Positions 28,768 through 39,079 of a DNA stretch of 64,000 nt are shown here, one piece after another. Made by a program: the position numbers and the translations under genes. Source of the stretch: Enterococcus sp. 9D6_DIV0238 (GTDB taxonomy: Bacteria; Bacillota; Bacilli; Lactobacillales; Enterococcaceae); NCBI RefSeq assembly GCF_002174455.2, contig NZ_CP147246.1:771501-835500 (forward strand), written 5' to 3'. Position 1 is the first letter of the stretch. Every line of letters begins with the position of its first letter. The notes beneath the pieces were generated by a model. The model was not told the DNA's origin and made no database searches. It worked only from the letters and a program-made list of their open reading frames with translations.

Positions 28768-30207
28768 TTATGCGTTTGCTTTCTTTTTATCCCGACGTGC
28801 AAGTGCAGGTAAAATCATCCCTAATAAAATCAGCACAACAGGTGTAATGACATTTGAAGCTAATTGGAAAAACCAAGCTTTAGGATTTGCCGCAAAATCT
28901 ACTTTTGGCACCATCCCCAAAATACAAGCGAAAGCTGTAAACAAGAAACACCACAATCCAAAACCAAAGGCGATTTTCGGATTCTTGATGAATTTATATT
29001 CTGAACTGTAATTTTTATACGCTTTATTCAACATCATATAGGCAAAGAATACCCATAGATAACGCATCGGCATTACAACAGAGTTTAAGTTTGTTAGCCA
29101 TTTTACAAGCTCTTGAATATTTTCAATACCAAACATCGGTAATACGATGATGATACTTACTAGAATACCTGTTAATAAGTAGCCGTTGACCAATGTTCCT
29201 TTTTTACTTCTTTTACGTAAGGCTTCCGGTACAAATTCAGGATCAGCATCTGCTAAAAGAATTTGCAGTGGAGCATCGATCGAAAAGGCTAAGGCTGAAA
29301 TTTGTCCAATACCATTTGTAATAGCATAAATGATCATTAGTAAATTTCCAACACCATAATACTCTCCTAAAAGTTGGAAAGCAGTATAGGCACCATTGGC
29401 CATTAAATCTTCCGGAATGTTATTACTTGCAAATAGCATCCCCATCGCAAATGAACCTAAAACAGCAGAAATACCAACCATTGCTGCTAAAAAGATCATT
29501 CCTTTTGGAAATTCTTTTGATGGATTTTTCATTGAGTTTACATAAGGAGAAATCTTTTCCGCTCCTCCGACTGCAAAGACCAGCATGGAGACAGTCGTAA
29601 AATAGCTAAAATCAAATTTAGGAATATACGTACTGACTTTATCCATATGAGGTGTTGCAAATTCAACAGTCGAGTTCATCATAGGTGCACCGATCGCTAA
29701 TAATATAAACAGCATGGACATTACGAAAATAGCTGTCCCGGCCATTCCACCAATGACTTTTAAGGTCATCAAACCTTTTGTTGATAATAGTAAAAAGATC
29801 AAAAAGATCGCTAAAGAAATCAATGTGATCCCTACAACAGAAAAATTACTTACAATATTGCCATTTCCTTGAATCGCCCAACCAAAGGCGATCAAAACTA
29901 ATTGCGGCTTCTGTGCTAGATATGGGATGTGTACGACCCAATACGTCCAGGCAGCATAATATGCTAACCGTTTAGTACTAGTGTTTTGCACCCAAGAGCT
30001 GACACCCCCGCTGCTGTCTTTAAACGTTGAACCTAATTGACCGACGATCAACGCATAGGGAATAAAATATAAGACCAAAATCAAAAGCCATGATGTTACA
30101 ACAGAGATTCCCTGTTGTGCATAGTTATTCACAACATTTCCTAATCCCCAAACCATGTTAAAAGCAATTAAACCTACAGTAAACCAACGTAATTGCTTTT
30201 GTTCCAT
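28768..30207 (-). CDS. APC family amino acid permease (YjeM/GadC-like)
   Basis: Inner-membrane transporter of 479 residues with about 12 hydrophobic helices. The first helix holds the unwound glycine motif NMVWGLGNVVNN, and the sixth has FAVGGAEKISPYVN, as in glutamate/GABA-type exchangers and E. coli YjeM. Substrate is not determined; amino acid or amine uptake is the family expectation. The ATG at 30207 has AGGAG at six-base spacing, so the longer frame to 30225 is rejected. Single-gene unit with its own promoter and terminator. Confidence 0.85.
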   Translation of the reverse strand: MEQKQLRWFTVGLIAFNMVWGLGNVVNNYAQQGISVVTSWLLILVLYFIPYALIVGQLGSTFKDSSGGVSSWVQNTSTKRLAYYAAWTYWVVHIPYLAQKPQLVLIAFGWAIQGNGNIVSNFSVVGITLISLAIFLIFLLLSTKGLMTLKVIGGMAGTAIFVMSMLFILLAIGAPMMNSTVEFATPHMDKVSTYIPKFDFSYFTTVSMLVFAVGGAEKISPYVNSMKNPSKEFPKGMIFLAAMVGISAVLGSFAMGMLFASNNIPEDLMANGAYTAFQLLGEYYGVGNLLMIIYAITNGIGQISALAFSIDAPLQILLADADPEFVPEALRKRSKKGTLVNGYLLTGILVSIIIVLPMFGIENIQELVKWLTNLNSVVMPMRYLWVFFAYMMLNKAYKNYSSEYKFIKNPKIAFGFGLWCFLFTAFACILGMVPKVDFAANPKAWFFQLASNVITPVVLILLGMILPALARRDKKKANA

Positions 30208-30251
30208 CGAATCACTCCTATTCATTCTATGATGTATAAAATATCTTTTTA

Positions 30252-30280
30252 ATCATAATCATTTTCGCATTTTTAAACAA
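30252..30280 (-). promoter_or_regulatory. Promoter of APC permease
   Basis: TTGTTT (30275-30280) and TATGAT (30252-30257) on the minus strand, 17 bases apart, 45 bases ahead of the start codon. Confidence 0.55.
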
Positions 30281-30872
30281 GCACTTCTCTGGGGAAATGT
30301 TGATTTTATCAGCAATTTATTAGATTAATAATAATACATTCGTTTTTTCTAATTTACAAAAATCATTTTTGATGGTCAGTGTCTTATACAATCAGAAAAA
30401 GATACTGTAAACACAAGAGATCATAAAAAGACAACCGCCTCTTACCCTCTCATCAAATCATCATCTTTCTAATCCTTTAGAAAATAGCTAGCTAACCTTT
30501 ACATTATAAAAAAGACGTGCTGGACTACTTTTCTGCTTTACGCAGCAAGCTATTATATTAGCTAATTTTTTTCTTTTCACTATTTGTGTTTTTACTTACT
30601 GTCAAGAAATAACAGTTTTTAAAACACTAAGATTCCTAAACAGTTGCTTCTAAAACTGGCCTTTAGCTTAATCATGTAACCAATTTCCAACTATAAACTT
30701 CTTACTTTATCGATCTGAATAAATAATAAGTAAAAATACATTCTCATTATTTTGATTAATTGACAAATAAACTGATAATTTATCCTATTTTTATGTGATA
30801 TCATACATATAGTCGACTTAACAACACATATTTTCATTGATAAAGCACTACAAACAGTGAAGGAGGCGCATT
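30281..30872. other. Long AT-rich intergenic region ahead of the glycosyltransferase cassette
   Basis: Almost 600 bases with no supported gene on either strand. Near its right end TTGACA (30763-30768) is followed 15-17 bases later by poor -10 candidates (TATCCT or TCCTAT), a possible weak promoter of the cassette. The AGGAGG ribosome site of the glycosyltransferase closes it. Length and AT content suggest either decayed sequence or a regulated upstream region. Confidence 0.4.
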
Positions 30873-32138
30873 TTGCCTATTATTTATACTATTTCTTTAA
30901 TTTTGATTAGTATCTACTATATTTATATTACGATCATTAAACATGCAGATGAACTATATATCGAAAATGCCGGGCTGATGAGTCCGACTTTACAATATGT
31001 AGTCGTGATTCCTTGTTTCAATGAAGATAAGGTCATTCGGGCTACGCTCTCTTCCTTATTGGATTTTTCGTTACCTAATTTGGCCATCTATGTTATTGAT
31101 GACGATTCATCTGATGATACGATAAAAATAGTAAATGATTTCAATGATCCAAGAATCAACCTGATTGAAAAGCACAAACCGAATGCTCAAAAAGGAAAAG
31201 GCCACTCCTTGAATACTGCTTACCAAAGGATTCTTAAAGATTATTCTCACGCTGATCCAGAAAACGTTATCATTACCATTTTAGATGCTGATGGTTTTTT
31301 GTGCCCCAATGCATTTGAAATAGCTGATCGAATTTTTAGTCATCCGACGATCCATGGTATTCAAGCACGAGTACGAATCATCAACAACTATAAACAGGGA
31401 AATCTCCTTTCATTATTACAGGATATCGAATTTTATGAGGTTATTGGCGCTATGCAAAAATTTAGAATGAAAACAAAAACGGTTGGCTTAGGGGGGAATG
31501 GTCAATTCACTCGTTTATCTTCACTAAAGAAATTATCTGAAACACCATGGACAGATTGTTTACTTGAAGATTATGATCTAACCATTCGCTTGCTATTAAA
31601 TAAAGATCGACTAGTTTATTCGGATCAACTGGTTATTTATCAGCAAGGATTGACAAGCTATAGACGCTACTTGAAGCAAAGAAGCCGCTGGATCCAAGGT
31701 AGTCTACAATGTCATTCCTATATTAGAAGAGTGATCACCTCGACCTCACTGACAGGTTCTGGAAAACTAGAGATGCTCTTCTTTCTGATACAACCTTATC
31801 TTAATCTACTGAATAGTATCATCGTGATCATTTCTATTGAACTTCTTTGTCGGGCTTTATTAGATGGTGCTACCTTGCGTTCATTTTTTACTATCACCAT
31901 CATGTTTCTTATAACTATTTATCCTGGACTTTCATTTACCAAACGCTATATTAATGCAACAACTAAAATTGATATGATCGATAATTCGCCAAAAATCAGA
32001 AGCTATATAGGAGGAATGCTTATGTATATTTATATCTTTTTGACTATCCCCAGTATTGTTCTAGCATTCACTCGTCAACTATTGGGGAAAACATCCTGGT
32101 TCAAAACGACAAGGGAAGAAAATGTTTCTATTAAATAA
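30873..32138 (+). CDS. Family 2 processive-type glycosyltransferase, membrane-bound
   Basis: The 421-residue protein has an N-terminal membrane helix (1-20), a GT-A domain (about 45-275) and three or four C-terminal helices. Catalytic motifs are those of polysaccharide synthases such as IcaA/PgaC or hyaluronan synthase: IDDDSSDD, ILDADG, LLEDYDL and KQRSRWIQG. It probably polymerises a sugar at the membrane and passes the chain out. TTG start with AAGGAGG six bases upstream. First gene of a plus-strand cassette; the next gene overlaps it by 17 bases. Substrate unknown. Confidence 0.85.
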   Translation: MPIIYTISLILISIYYIYITIIKHADELYIENAGLMSPTLQYVVVIPCFNEDKVIRATLSSLLDFSLPNLAIYVIDDDSSDDTIKIVNDFNDPRINLIEKHKPNAQKGKGHSLNTAYQRILKDYSHADPENVIITILDADGFLCPNAFEIADRIFSHPTIHGIQARVRIINNYKQGNLLSLLQDIEFYEVIGAMQKFRMKTKTVGLGGNGQFTRLSSLKKLSETPWTDCLLEDYDLTIRLLLNKDRLVYSDQLVIYQQGLTSYRRYLKQRSRWIQGSLQCHSYIRRVITSTSLTGSGKLEMLFFLIQPYLNLLNSIIVIISIELLCRALLDGATLRSFFTITIMFLITIYPGLSFTKRYINATTKIDMIDNSPKIRSYIGGMLMYIYIFLTIPSIVLAFTRQLLGKTSWFKTTREENVSIK

Positions 32139-32772
32139 AATGAATCACCTCTTTGACGAACGATTATTTTCAATTTTTCCACTTATTATTATTTTATTTA
32201 GTATCATCTTAGGAAAGCTCATGGGGATATTTTTTTTCAAGCCTGAAGAGAAAATGCAATTGAACGAACATCCCTCTACATGTTCAACTGAAAATTTATC
32301 CACATCTTTTTTAGATGCTGACAAGAAAAAGCTGCTTTTATCTAATTTGAAAACGAGTTTGAGCGGTCTCGTGCTATCTCAATCAAAAATCAGTCAAATT
32401 CAGTTGATTGCTGTTCAGGATATTCAAGCAACAACTTTTGTTCATTTTTATCATGAAGAAAAAGAAGCGTTTATCTGTACTGGAATCATCAGTAACAACA
32501 GTACTATTACCTTTTCCCATAAAATCGATGAACAATTCCTTACCCAACTACAAGACAACTTACATTTAAATTACGAAGAATCCATAACATCAGAGCTTGG
32601 AGCTGTTTTTTCTATACTGTATCATCACACACAATTGACTAATGAAAATGAACACACGTTATGTGAAAAAGCAAAGATTTTTTTCTATCAAACAAGTAAA
32701 GAATCATCTGCTCAAATTTTAGGTTCCTCTTTGGCTTCTGCTAAAGACCATTCGTTTGATCAATATGACTAA
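32122..32772 (+). CDS. Unknown single-pass membrane protein in glycosyltransferase cassette
   Basis: I do not recognise this 216-residue product. A membrane helix at about 16-38 (FSIFPLIIILFSIILG) is followed by a polar linker and a soluble domain of mixed alpha/beta type. It overlaps the glycosyltransferase by 17 bases, implying tight coupling and perhaps a complex, in the way IcaD accompanies IcaA, though I see no sequence likeness to IcaD. Alternative ATG 18 bases downstream is possible. Confidence 0.75.
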   Translation: MFLLNKMNHLFDERLFSIFPLIIILFSIILGKLMGIFFFKPEEKMQLNEHPSTCSTENLSTSFLDADKKKLLLSNLKTSLSGLVLSQSKISQIQLIAVQDIQATTFVHFYHEEKEAFICTGIISNNSTITFSHKIDEQFLTQLQDNLHLNYEESITSELGAVFSILYHHTQLTNENEHTLCEKAKIFFYQTSKESSAQILGSSLASAKDHSFDQYD

Positions 32773-32812
32773 TAAAGACTTGTTTTACTAATAATTTATT
32801 GGAGGTTAACTA

Positions 32813-34045
32813 ATGCACGCTAAAAAATTGGTTTTACCACTTATTTCATGCTTGATTTTTAGTATCTTCTTTACTAAATCTGCTTATGCAAATGTGGATT
32901 TTGGCAATTTGTATGTTTCAAATCCAACGATCATGGTTGGCAACACGATCGTTGATGAACAGACTGAGATCAGCTATCATCAAAACGTTTCGCTCACTTT
33001 CCCTTATGCAGTTCCTAATGAAGTTACGATCACTTCGGGCGATACGATGCGTTTAGACGTACCCGCAAATTGTCTAATCGCTTCTAGTTTTTCTTATGAT
33101 ATTACAGCTGCTGACGGAACCGTGATCCTGACGATCACGGGAGATGATCTTACCAATACAGTCACAGCGACTTTTGGTCCATATTATGAATCTCACACAG
33201 CAAACCGTCAGGGGGAAATCATTTTTTATGCGCGCGGAGCAAGTACTGTGGAAAATTCAGATTGGGTAATGAATATGGTCGGCTGGAATAGCTATGACAA
33301 TACAGCTGCTGTTTGGAATATTATTATCAATCCAGATTCAAAATATATTACAAACACTGTACTCACTGATATACTTGGTCCCGATCAGCAGTTTGACGAA
33401 GGATTTTTCGTTCAGGCGGCACTTGGAACCTATGATAAGACAACACAAGTCTTTCAAGAACAAGAAGCAATCGATCCTGCCAAAATCAGTACAGCAGCAG
33501 ACAGTTTCGTCATCGATCTAGGCACATTGAATCAAGCTGTTTCATTAACTTTTCTTTCAAATAAATTAGCTGATCCTAATTTACCTTATCGAAATAAAGC
33601 GATTCTTGAGGCTGATGGTGAAGGAGAGCCTGTAATAATCGAAGCAGAAACACCAGCTATCGGCGGTGGAGGCAGTGGTACGGGAGAACCTGGTGAATCC
33701 TCTCAAACAAGCGATACCTCGACAGAGGAAACATCAGAAACAACCACTGAAGAAACAACGACAGACCTAACTTCTGAAAGTACCAGTAGCGAAGTAGAGT
33801 CTTCCATATCCAGCAACACCGAATCAACGACAAATGAAACGATCGATACGAGTCAAACATCAAACAGTAGTGGGAAACAACCAGAAACAACGAGTACTAC
33901 TTATAACGTAAGTAAAAAGCCTGATAGCTTACCAAAAACAGGAGAACAGAGAACTTTGTTTTTCTTAATCAGCGGTAGCTTTTTATTAGCTGGATCAACC
34001 ATTTTTTTCGTAAGTAGAAATAAAAAAGCAAAGCATAACGGATAG
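32813..34045 (+). CDS. LPXTG-anchored surface adhesin-like protein
   Basis: The 410-residue protein is built as a Gram-positive surface adhesin. A signal peptide (about 1-26, cleavage after SAYA), two beta-rich domains (about 28-265) resembling MSCRAMM N2/N3 folds (VWNIIINPDSKYITNTVLTD is typical of N3), a Ser/Thr/Glu-rich stalk (about 285-375), the sortase motif LPKTG, a membrane helix and a basic tail. Ribosome site GGAGG precedes the ATG. Third gene of the glycosyltransferase cassette, 40 bases after the membrane protein. Ligand unknown. Confidence 0.88.
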   Translation: MHAKKLVLPLISCLIFSIFFTKSAYANVDFGNLYVSNPTIMVGNTIVDEQTEISYHQNVSLTFPYAVPNEVTITSGDTMRLDVPANCLIASSFSYDITAADGTVILTITGDDLTNTVTATFGPYYESHTANRQGEIIFYARGASTVENSDWVMNMVGWNSYDNTAAVWNIIINPDSKYITNTVLTDILGPDQQFDEGFFVQAALGTYDKTTQVFQEQEAIDPAKISTAADSFVIDLGTLNQAVSLTFLSNKLADPNLPYRNKAILEADGEGEPVIIEAETPAIGGGGSGTGEPGESSQTSDTSTEETSETTTEETTTDLTSESTSSEVESSISSNTESTTNETIDTSQTSNSSGKQPETTSTTYNVSKKPDSLPKTGEQRTLFFLISGSFLLAGSTIFFVSRNKKAKHNG

Positions 34046-34046
34046 T

Positions 34047-34100
34047 AAAAGAGCCCCTGGCGACACATGAATTTAGCATTCATGTATTGTCAGGGGCTTT
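34047..34100 (+). terminator. Terminator of glycosyltransferase/adhesin cassette
   Basis: AAAGAGCCCCTG pairs with CAGGGGCTTT, with an inner CATGAAT/ATTCATG stem. It closes the plus-strand cassette just after the adhesin stop. Confidence 0.9.
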
Positions 34101-34246
34101 GTGAAATTTATATTCAAACTTGATTAGATCTTGAAGCGTCTCTAAAATATCCGAACTCGATCAGATAATAATATCGATCGTTAAAATTTCGAGGATTCTT
34201 TTTGCTAGAAATTGCTGTATATTCTCTGGACTAACACCATTTATTA

Positions 34247-35296
34247 TTAGTCATCTTCCAATGTTTCTCTTTTTTCTTTTCTTACTGCATGCAGCTCTGA
34301 CTGGATCTCTCTTCTTTTCTCGATCACAACAAAAATGAACCCGATCAAAAATGGCAAGACAAAACTGCCAAAACGATACAGTAATAATGATGACACTGCA
34401 TCAACTGTACCTACTAATGGTTTGAATAACAGTAAATAAACGAATTCAAAAGGTCCGATCCCAGCTGGTGTTGGAAATACACCTGACAAAATAACGGCAA
34501 AACTAGTAAACGAAAAGACTAATAGAAAATCGACAGTTGGATGATTTTCTACTAAAACAATATACGGAATTACGTACCAAAAAAGCAGCTTGACAACATT
34601 CCAGCCAAAAATCAAAAGCATCGCTGAGCGGTCTTTGATGATCGTTTGTACGGTTTCTCTCAATGAATAAATTTGTAAATTACATTTATCCACCCAATCA
34701 CGTAAGGCTTTGCGCTTAAAGAACTTATTCGCCCAAATGATCAAAATAATTTGAAGATTGATACTACTTGAAAGTACCAATAATGAAAGGATGATCATTC
34801 CAGTCAAAATCACACCGATCAAAATAAATGGAATCATTTTAGGAGAGCGCTCATAGAACAACGAAAATTGAAAAATCAGTCCTAGAATTGCCCAAAAAAT
34901 CACAGCAAGCTTATACATGATCATGTGTAAAGCTGTTACCCCGATCCCTTGAGACACAGCCAGCCCTTTTTTCTTATAAAAGTAAATTTCCGAAAGAAGG
35001 GTCCCAGTCCCAAATGAGATTACTCGATAAAAAGCCACATAACAAGAAGTAAAAAAACCATCCTTACTGCTGAAATCCTTTTGAAAATGTCCCGCGATCT
35101 CTTTGATCGAACGACCTTCAACAAGTTGATAAACAACACCGAATATAATCACTAATAATAAAACAAGCCAGCTCGTTTCCATCAATTGAGCAAAAATATC
35201 ACTCAACGAATTGTCCATTACGTAAATGATGACTCCAATAAAAATAGCTAGTAAACCGATGTTAAAGAAAATTTTTGTTTTAGAATTGCTTTTCAT
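34247..35296 (-). CDS. LPG-synthase-TM (MprF flippase-like) membrane protein
   Basis: Integral membrane protein of 349 residues with about eight helices, belonging to the COG0392/UPF0104 family that makes up the flippase half of MprF. The conserved stretches SFGTGTLLSEIYFYKKKG and FPTPAGIGPFE are present. It lacks the soluble aminoacyl-transferase domain of full MprF. A role in lipid translocation or glycolipid handling is a family inference. Start ATG 35296 has GGGAG at five bases. It is followed upstream by DUF1294 and a lipid kinase gene, possibly one lipid-related unit. Confidence 0.82.
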   Translation of the reverse strand: MKSNSKTKIFFNIGLLAIFIGVIIYVMDNSLSDIFAQLMETSWLVLLLVIIFGVVYQLVEGRSIKEIAGHFQKDFSSKDGFFTSCYVAFYRVISFGTGTLLSEIYFYKKKGLAVSQGIGVTALHMIMYKLAVIFWAILGLIFQFSLFYERSPKMIPFILIGVILTGMIILSLLVLSSSINLQIILIIWANKFFKRKALRDWVDKCNLQIYSLRETVQTIIKDRSAMLLIFGWNVVKLLFWYVIPYIVLVENHPTVDFLLVFSFTSFAVILSGVFPTPAGIGPFEFVYLLLFKPLVGTVDAVSSLLLYRFGSFVLPFLIGFIFVVIEKRREIQSELHAVRKEKRETLEDD

Positions 35297-35327
35297 AGTT
35301 TCTCCCAACTAACAATTGTTTTCACTA

Positions 35328-35606
35328 CTATCCTTGATAACTAAAACAGATAATTGCAATAGCTACAAGTGTACCAAAGATAAAGAAAAAATAAAAGCGT
35401 AATTTCCGAGTTTTATGATGAAACAGCTGCTGCGCCAGCAATCCGCCAATTCCTCCACCAATGATCCCAATAAACAAAAGATCGAATTCAGGGACCCGCC
35501 AGCGTTTTTTCTCCGCTCTTTTTTTATCTAAATACATTGCAAAAAATTCAAATACATTGACAATCATTAAATAAACCCATGGCAAATGCCTCAACAAACC
35601 CATCAT
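35328..35606 (-). CDS. DUF1294 family small membrane protein
   Basis: The 92-residue protein has two or three helices and the family motif MYLDKKRAEKKRWRVPEFDLL followed by a glycine-rich helix GIIGGGIGGLL and HHKTRK. Function is unknown across the family. The start at 35606 is chosen over 35654 because GGAGG precedes it by six bases. Lies 31 bases upstream of the LPG-synthase-TM gene. Confidence 0.82.
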   Translation of the reverse strand: MMGLLRHLPWVYLMIVNVFEFFAMYLDKKRAEKKRWRVPEFDLLFIGIIGGGIGGLLAQQLFHHKTRKLRFYFFFIFGTLVAIAIICFSYQG

Positions 35607-35686
35607 ACCTCTCCTCCACAACCAATCTGCTACTAGCATACCTCGAAAGAGCACAAATTGTAAAGGTAATTAAACAATTTTATAGC

Positions 35687-36598
35687 TTAGCCTTCTTGAT
35701 TTTCGGGGACTAATACCGTCATCCCATGTTTGACAACTTTCATTTTAACTGGCAAGTCCTCGCTAGGATCTCCATCGACTCGCGTACCGACTTTCTTATC
35801 CGAATAACTAGAAATCTCTATTTGTGAAGCACTCAGATAATAGATGCCTGGGACTTCATAAACTTTTCCTAAAATGATTTTAGGCAGATAGAATGCTAAT
35901 TTAAAAAAATTCAATTTAGGCAAGATCGTCATATGGAACAACCCATCATCTGGCGATGCTGAATCATCGAAATTCGTAAAACCACCAACTGAATTTGTCA
36001 TTGTGACTGTGACAAGCTGTGTTTTCCCACGCCAATTTTCTTTTTCTGTCTTGATCGACAGACGATATCTTTTTTTCTTTGCTAACAGCTTGAAAAAATT
36101 TCTAATGAAAATCAACTTTCCATATTTTTGCTTCTCCTTTTGACTGATTCTAGCCGCTGTATCTGCTAAGATCCCGATCGTCATCGTACTCACGATCACT
36201 TTATCATTGATCATACCATAGTCGATCTTTCGGGTATTCCCATTTAAAATCACTTCTGCAGCCGCTTCAAAGTCTAAAGGGATATTTAAAACCCTCGCCA
36301 TATTATTGACTGTCCCACCTGGAAGCAGACCAACATTCAAATCAGGCAACTGCTCCTTGAAATCTGCTACATTATGATTGATCGTACCGTCACCGCCAAT
36401 AAAGATCAATGTATCGATCTTTTCATTTTTGGCTTTTTCCACTGTTTTATCACTGTCACAATCTGGTCCTACTTGCTCTAAGAAAAAATGTGCGTTCATT
36501 TGCCCATGATTTTTAGCATAGTCGACAAATTTTTCTGCCAACTCTTTTCCTTCGTCTTTTCCTGAGGTTTCATTAAAAAGAATCATTACACGTTCCAT
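35687..36598 (-). CDS. Diacylglycerol kinase family lipid kinase (DgkB/YegS type)
   Basis: Soluble kinase of 303 residues that phosphorylates diacylglycerol or a related lipid, returning it to phospholipid synthesis after lipoteichoic acid formation. The nucleotide motif GGDGTINH is at about 70, the family motif LPGGTVNNMAR follows, and the C-terminal part has SPDDGLFH. Ribosome site GGAGAGG precedes the ATG. First of three minus-strand genes of probable lipid function. Confidence 0.88.
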   Translation of the reverse strand: MERVMILFNETSGKDEGKELAEKFVDYAKNHGQMNAHFFLEQVGPDCDSDKTVEKAKNEKIDTLIFIGGDGTINHNVADFKEQLPDLNVGLLPGGTVNNMARVLNIPLDFEAAAEVILNGNTRKIDYGMINDKVIVSTMTIGILADTAARISQKEKQKYGKLIFIRNFFKLLAKKKRYRLSIKTEKENWRGKTQLVTVTMTNSVGGFTNFDDSASPDDGLFHMTILPKLNFFKLAFYLPKIILGKVYEVPGIYYLSASQIEISSYSDKKVGTRVDGDPSEDLPVKMKVVKHGMTVLVPENQEG

Positions 36599-36634
36599 TG
36601 TGTTCCTCTCCTTCCGTATTTTCTCCCATCAAAA

Positions 36635-36675
36635 TAGGAAGTACGTCACGTTTATGTAACTGTACTCCCTAATTC
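36635..36675 (-). terminator. Possible terminator after pepT
   Basis: GGGAGTAC and GTACTTCC pair imperfectly on the minus strand, followed by TATTTT. Weak. Just before it, downstream of the pepT stop, the ten-base unit TAATAGCTAA is repeated about three times (36680-36710). Confidence 0.4.
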
Positions 36676-36707
36676 GATTTTTTGCTATTATTAGCTATTA
36701 TTAGCTA

Positions 36708-37937
36708 TTATTTGGCATTATTCTCGGCAATTTTCACGATCACATTCGTTGCTTTTTCCATCGCCTGTAGAGAAACGAATTCAAAACGACCATGCATATT
36801 TTCGCCGCCAGCAAATATATTTGGTGTAGGGATTCCCAAATAAGATATTTTAGATCCGTCCGTTCCACCACGAACAGGTTCGATCACAGGATCGATTTCT
36901 AACTCGATCATCGCATTTTTAGCTAATTCAATAATGCTCATATCTTTTTCGATGATCTCTCCCATATTGTAGTATTGATCATATAAGTTGATTTGGACAC
37001 GTTTTTGATCAAAAGGCTGATTGATGATCTCTTGAACCTTTGTGATCAAGGCTTTGCGCGCTTCAAATTTTTCGCGGTCATGGTCACGGATGATATACGT
37101 CATTTTAGCTTCTTCAGGCGTTCCGCTCAAATCTGCTAAGTGGAAAAAGCCTTCATAGCCATCTGTTTTTTCCGGTACTTCATTTTTAGGCAGCTGATTA
37201 TGAAAATCGATCGCTAACTGCAGCGCATTGATCATTGTATTTTTAGCCGTACCCGGATGGACATTTTTTCCTTGGATCGTGATATCTGCTTGTGCGGCAT
37301 TGAAGGTTTCATATTGTAATTCACCCACTGGACCGCCATCCATCGTGTAGGCAAAATCAACATTGAACTGCTCAACATCAAATTTATCTGCGCCAACACC
37401 GATCTCTTCATCTGGACCAAAAGCAACACGAATCGTTCCATGCTTGATCGATGGATTCTTGATCAAGATTTCCATAGCCGTCATAATTTCTGCAATACCT
37501 GATTTATCATCAGCACCAAGTAATGTCGTACCATCTGTGGTGATCAACGTTTGACCTGCATAATTTTTTAAATTAGGAAAGTCTGTTGTGTTCAGTGTAA
37601 ACTTCCCTTCTGAATCTAATTTTATCGTTGATTCTCCGTCGTAGTTTTCAATAATTTGCGGATTCACATCAACTGCGTTGAAATCTGCCGTATCCATGTG
37701 CGCAATAAAGCCGATCGAACGAACTTCTTTTTCGATATTGCTTGGTAAACTGGCACTCACAAAACCGTTTGTTTCGTTGTATGTGACCTCACTCATGCCA
37801 AGCTCTTCTAGTTCTTTTTTCAGTGTTTGAGCAAATGCAACTTGAGTCTGTGTAGACGGAGTTGTTTCGCTCTTAGGATTTGAGCGTGTTTCTGTTTTTA
37901 CATAGCGCAAAAAGCGCGGTAATAGATTTTCATACAT
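36708..37937 (-). CDS. pepT: Peptidase T (aminotripeptidase)
   Basis: Zinc metallopeptidase of the M20 family that removes the N-terminal residue from tripeptides in the cytosol. The 409-residue product shows IAHMDTAD (zinc His and Asp, about 79), GADDKSG, the catalytic Glu pair in [10 protein letters not shown], and [13 protein letters not shown]. Length is typical. Downstream of the trmK-Nif3 pair, 23 bases away, so possibly cotranscribed. Confidence 0.94.
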   Translation of the reverse strand: MYENLLPRFLRYVKTETRSNPKSETTPSTQTQVAFAQTLKKELEELGMSEVTYNETNGFVSASLPSNIEKEVRSIGFIAHMDTADFNAVDVNPQIIENYDGESTIKLDSEGKFTLNTTDFPNLKNYAGQTLITTDGTTLLGADDKSGIAEIMTAMEILIKNPSIKHGTIRVAFGPDEEIGVGADKFDVEQFNVDFAYTMDGGPVGELQYETFNAAQADITIQGKNVHPGTAKNTMINALQLAIDFHNQLPKNEVPEKTDGYEGFFHLADLSGTPEEAKMTYIIRDHDREKFEARKALITKVQEIINQPFDQKRVQINLYDQYYNMGEIIEKDMSIIELAKNAMIELEIDPVIEPVRGGTDGSKISYLGIPTPNIFAGGENMHGRFEFVSLQAMEKATNVIVKIAENNAK

Positions 37938-37960
37938 CGGTTCAGTTCCTTCTTTCCTTT

Positions 37961-39079
37961 TTATCTAAATTGAAATGGGTTGGTATCCACCTGTGATTCA
38001 ATAAAGGTCACATCCCAATTATATGCTTTTTTCCATTGATTGAATAGCTCGACCAATTTTGGTTTGCATAATTGTTCGATATAGTGCCCCGGATCGATGA
38101 CAGCCAACTCTTCTGTCAGCATATCATGACCCGTGTGGTAGTAAACATCCCCCGTAATATAGACATCTGCCTGTTTTTTGATCGCATCACGGAAAAATTT
38201 TTCACCGCTGCCGCCGCAGATCGCAACACGCTGAATCATTTGTTCCTCATCTGCACAAACAATCCTCAAGCCCTCTAAGTCAAAAACATGCTTTACCTTC
38301 TCAACAAATTCACTAAAAATCATTGCTTTTGGCAGCTCACCGACACGTCCAAGACCAAACTCCTTCGTCATATTTTCGATCGTATATACGTCATAAGCAG
38401 GTTCTTCATACGGGTGCGCTTTAAGCATTGCTTCAATGACATCCGCTTGGATCGTTTCCGGAAAAATCACTTCGATTTTTGCCTCTTGAACCGCTTCTTC
38501 CTGACCGATACGTCCGATTGTCGGCTCTGCTCCTTCAAGCGGTGTAAATCTTCCCGTTCCAATCAATGAATAGCTAGTATTCTGATAATCACCTTGTGAG
38601 CCAGCGCCGGCTTGACCTAACGCCTGACGCATTTGCGGTGCAGCCTCAACTGGTACAAAGACTGCTAATTTTTTATAGGCTACCGTATGAGTTTTTGTCA
38701 AATAGGTTGTATTCTCGATTTCCAGCAATTCACAAAACCAGTCATTCAACCCGTTGTCGATAATATCCATATTCGTGTGTGCCGCAAATACGGCAATGTC
38801 ATGCTTAAGCAGATCAGCATACATTTTTGTCTGCGGATCATCGGTGTCAAGACGCTTGACCGCTCTAAAAATCGGCGGATGTTTAGCAATGATCAGATCT
38901 ACTTGCTTTTCGACCGCTTCTGCTACAACTTCCGGACGCACATCCAACGTTACCATGATTCGGTTGACTTCTTTATTCAATGTACCGATATGCAAGCCAA
39001 CTGGATCTCCCGGTTCCGCCAGCCATTGAGGACAATAGGCTTCAAAATGCTCAATAAATTCTTTTCCATTAAGACTCAT
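37961..39079 (-). CDS. Nif3-like dinuclear metal centre protein (YqfO type)
   Basis: The 372-residue protein belongs to the NIF3/DUF34 family, toroidal hexamers binding two metal ions. Ligand motifs [16 protein letters not shown] and, near the end, [12 protein letters not shown] with a later Glu are present. A PII/CutA-like insert (about 130-245) gives the longer Bacillus YqfO length. Cellular role is unsettled; GTP cyclohydrolase labels are doubtful. The ATG at 39079 has AGGAGG upstream; the gene overlaps trmK by 11 bases, the same pair as yqfN-yqfO in Bacillus. Confidence 0.9.
   Translation of the reverse strand: MSLNGKEFIEHFEAYCPQWLAEPGDPVGLHIGTLNKEVNRIMVTLDVRPEVVAEAVEKQVDLIIAKHPPIFRAVKRLDTDDPQTKMYADLLKHDIAVFAAHTNMDIIDNGLNDWFCELLEIENTTYLTKTHTVAYKKLAVFVPVEAAPQMRQALGQAGAGSQGDYQNTSYSLIGTGRFTPLEGAEPTIGRIGQEEAVQEAKIEVIFPETIQADVIEAMLKAHPYEEPAYDVYTIENMTKEFGLGRVGELPKAMIFSEFVEKVKHVFDLEGLRIVCADEEQMIQRVAICGGSGEKFFRDAIKKQADVYITGDVYYHTGHDMLTEELAVIDPGHYIEQLCKPKLVELFNQWKKAYNWDVTFIESQVDTNPFQFR

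Noticed and set aside
36680..36715. Tandem repeat TAATAGCTAA after pepT as a regulatory array
   Set aside because: Only about three units, AT-rich, at the stop codon; likely slippage.
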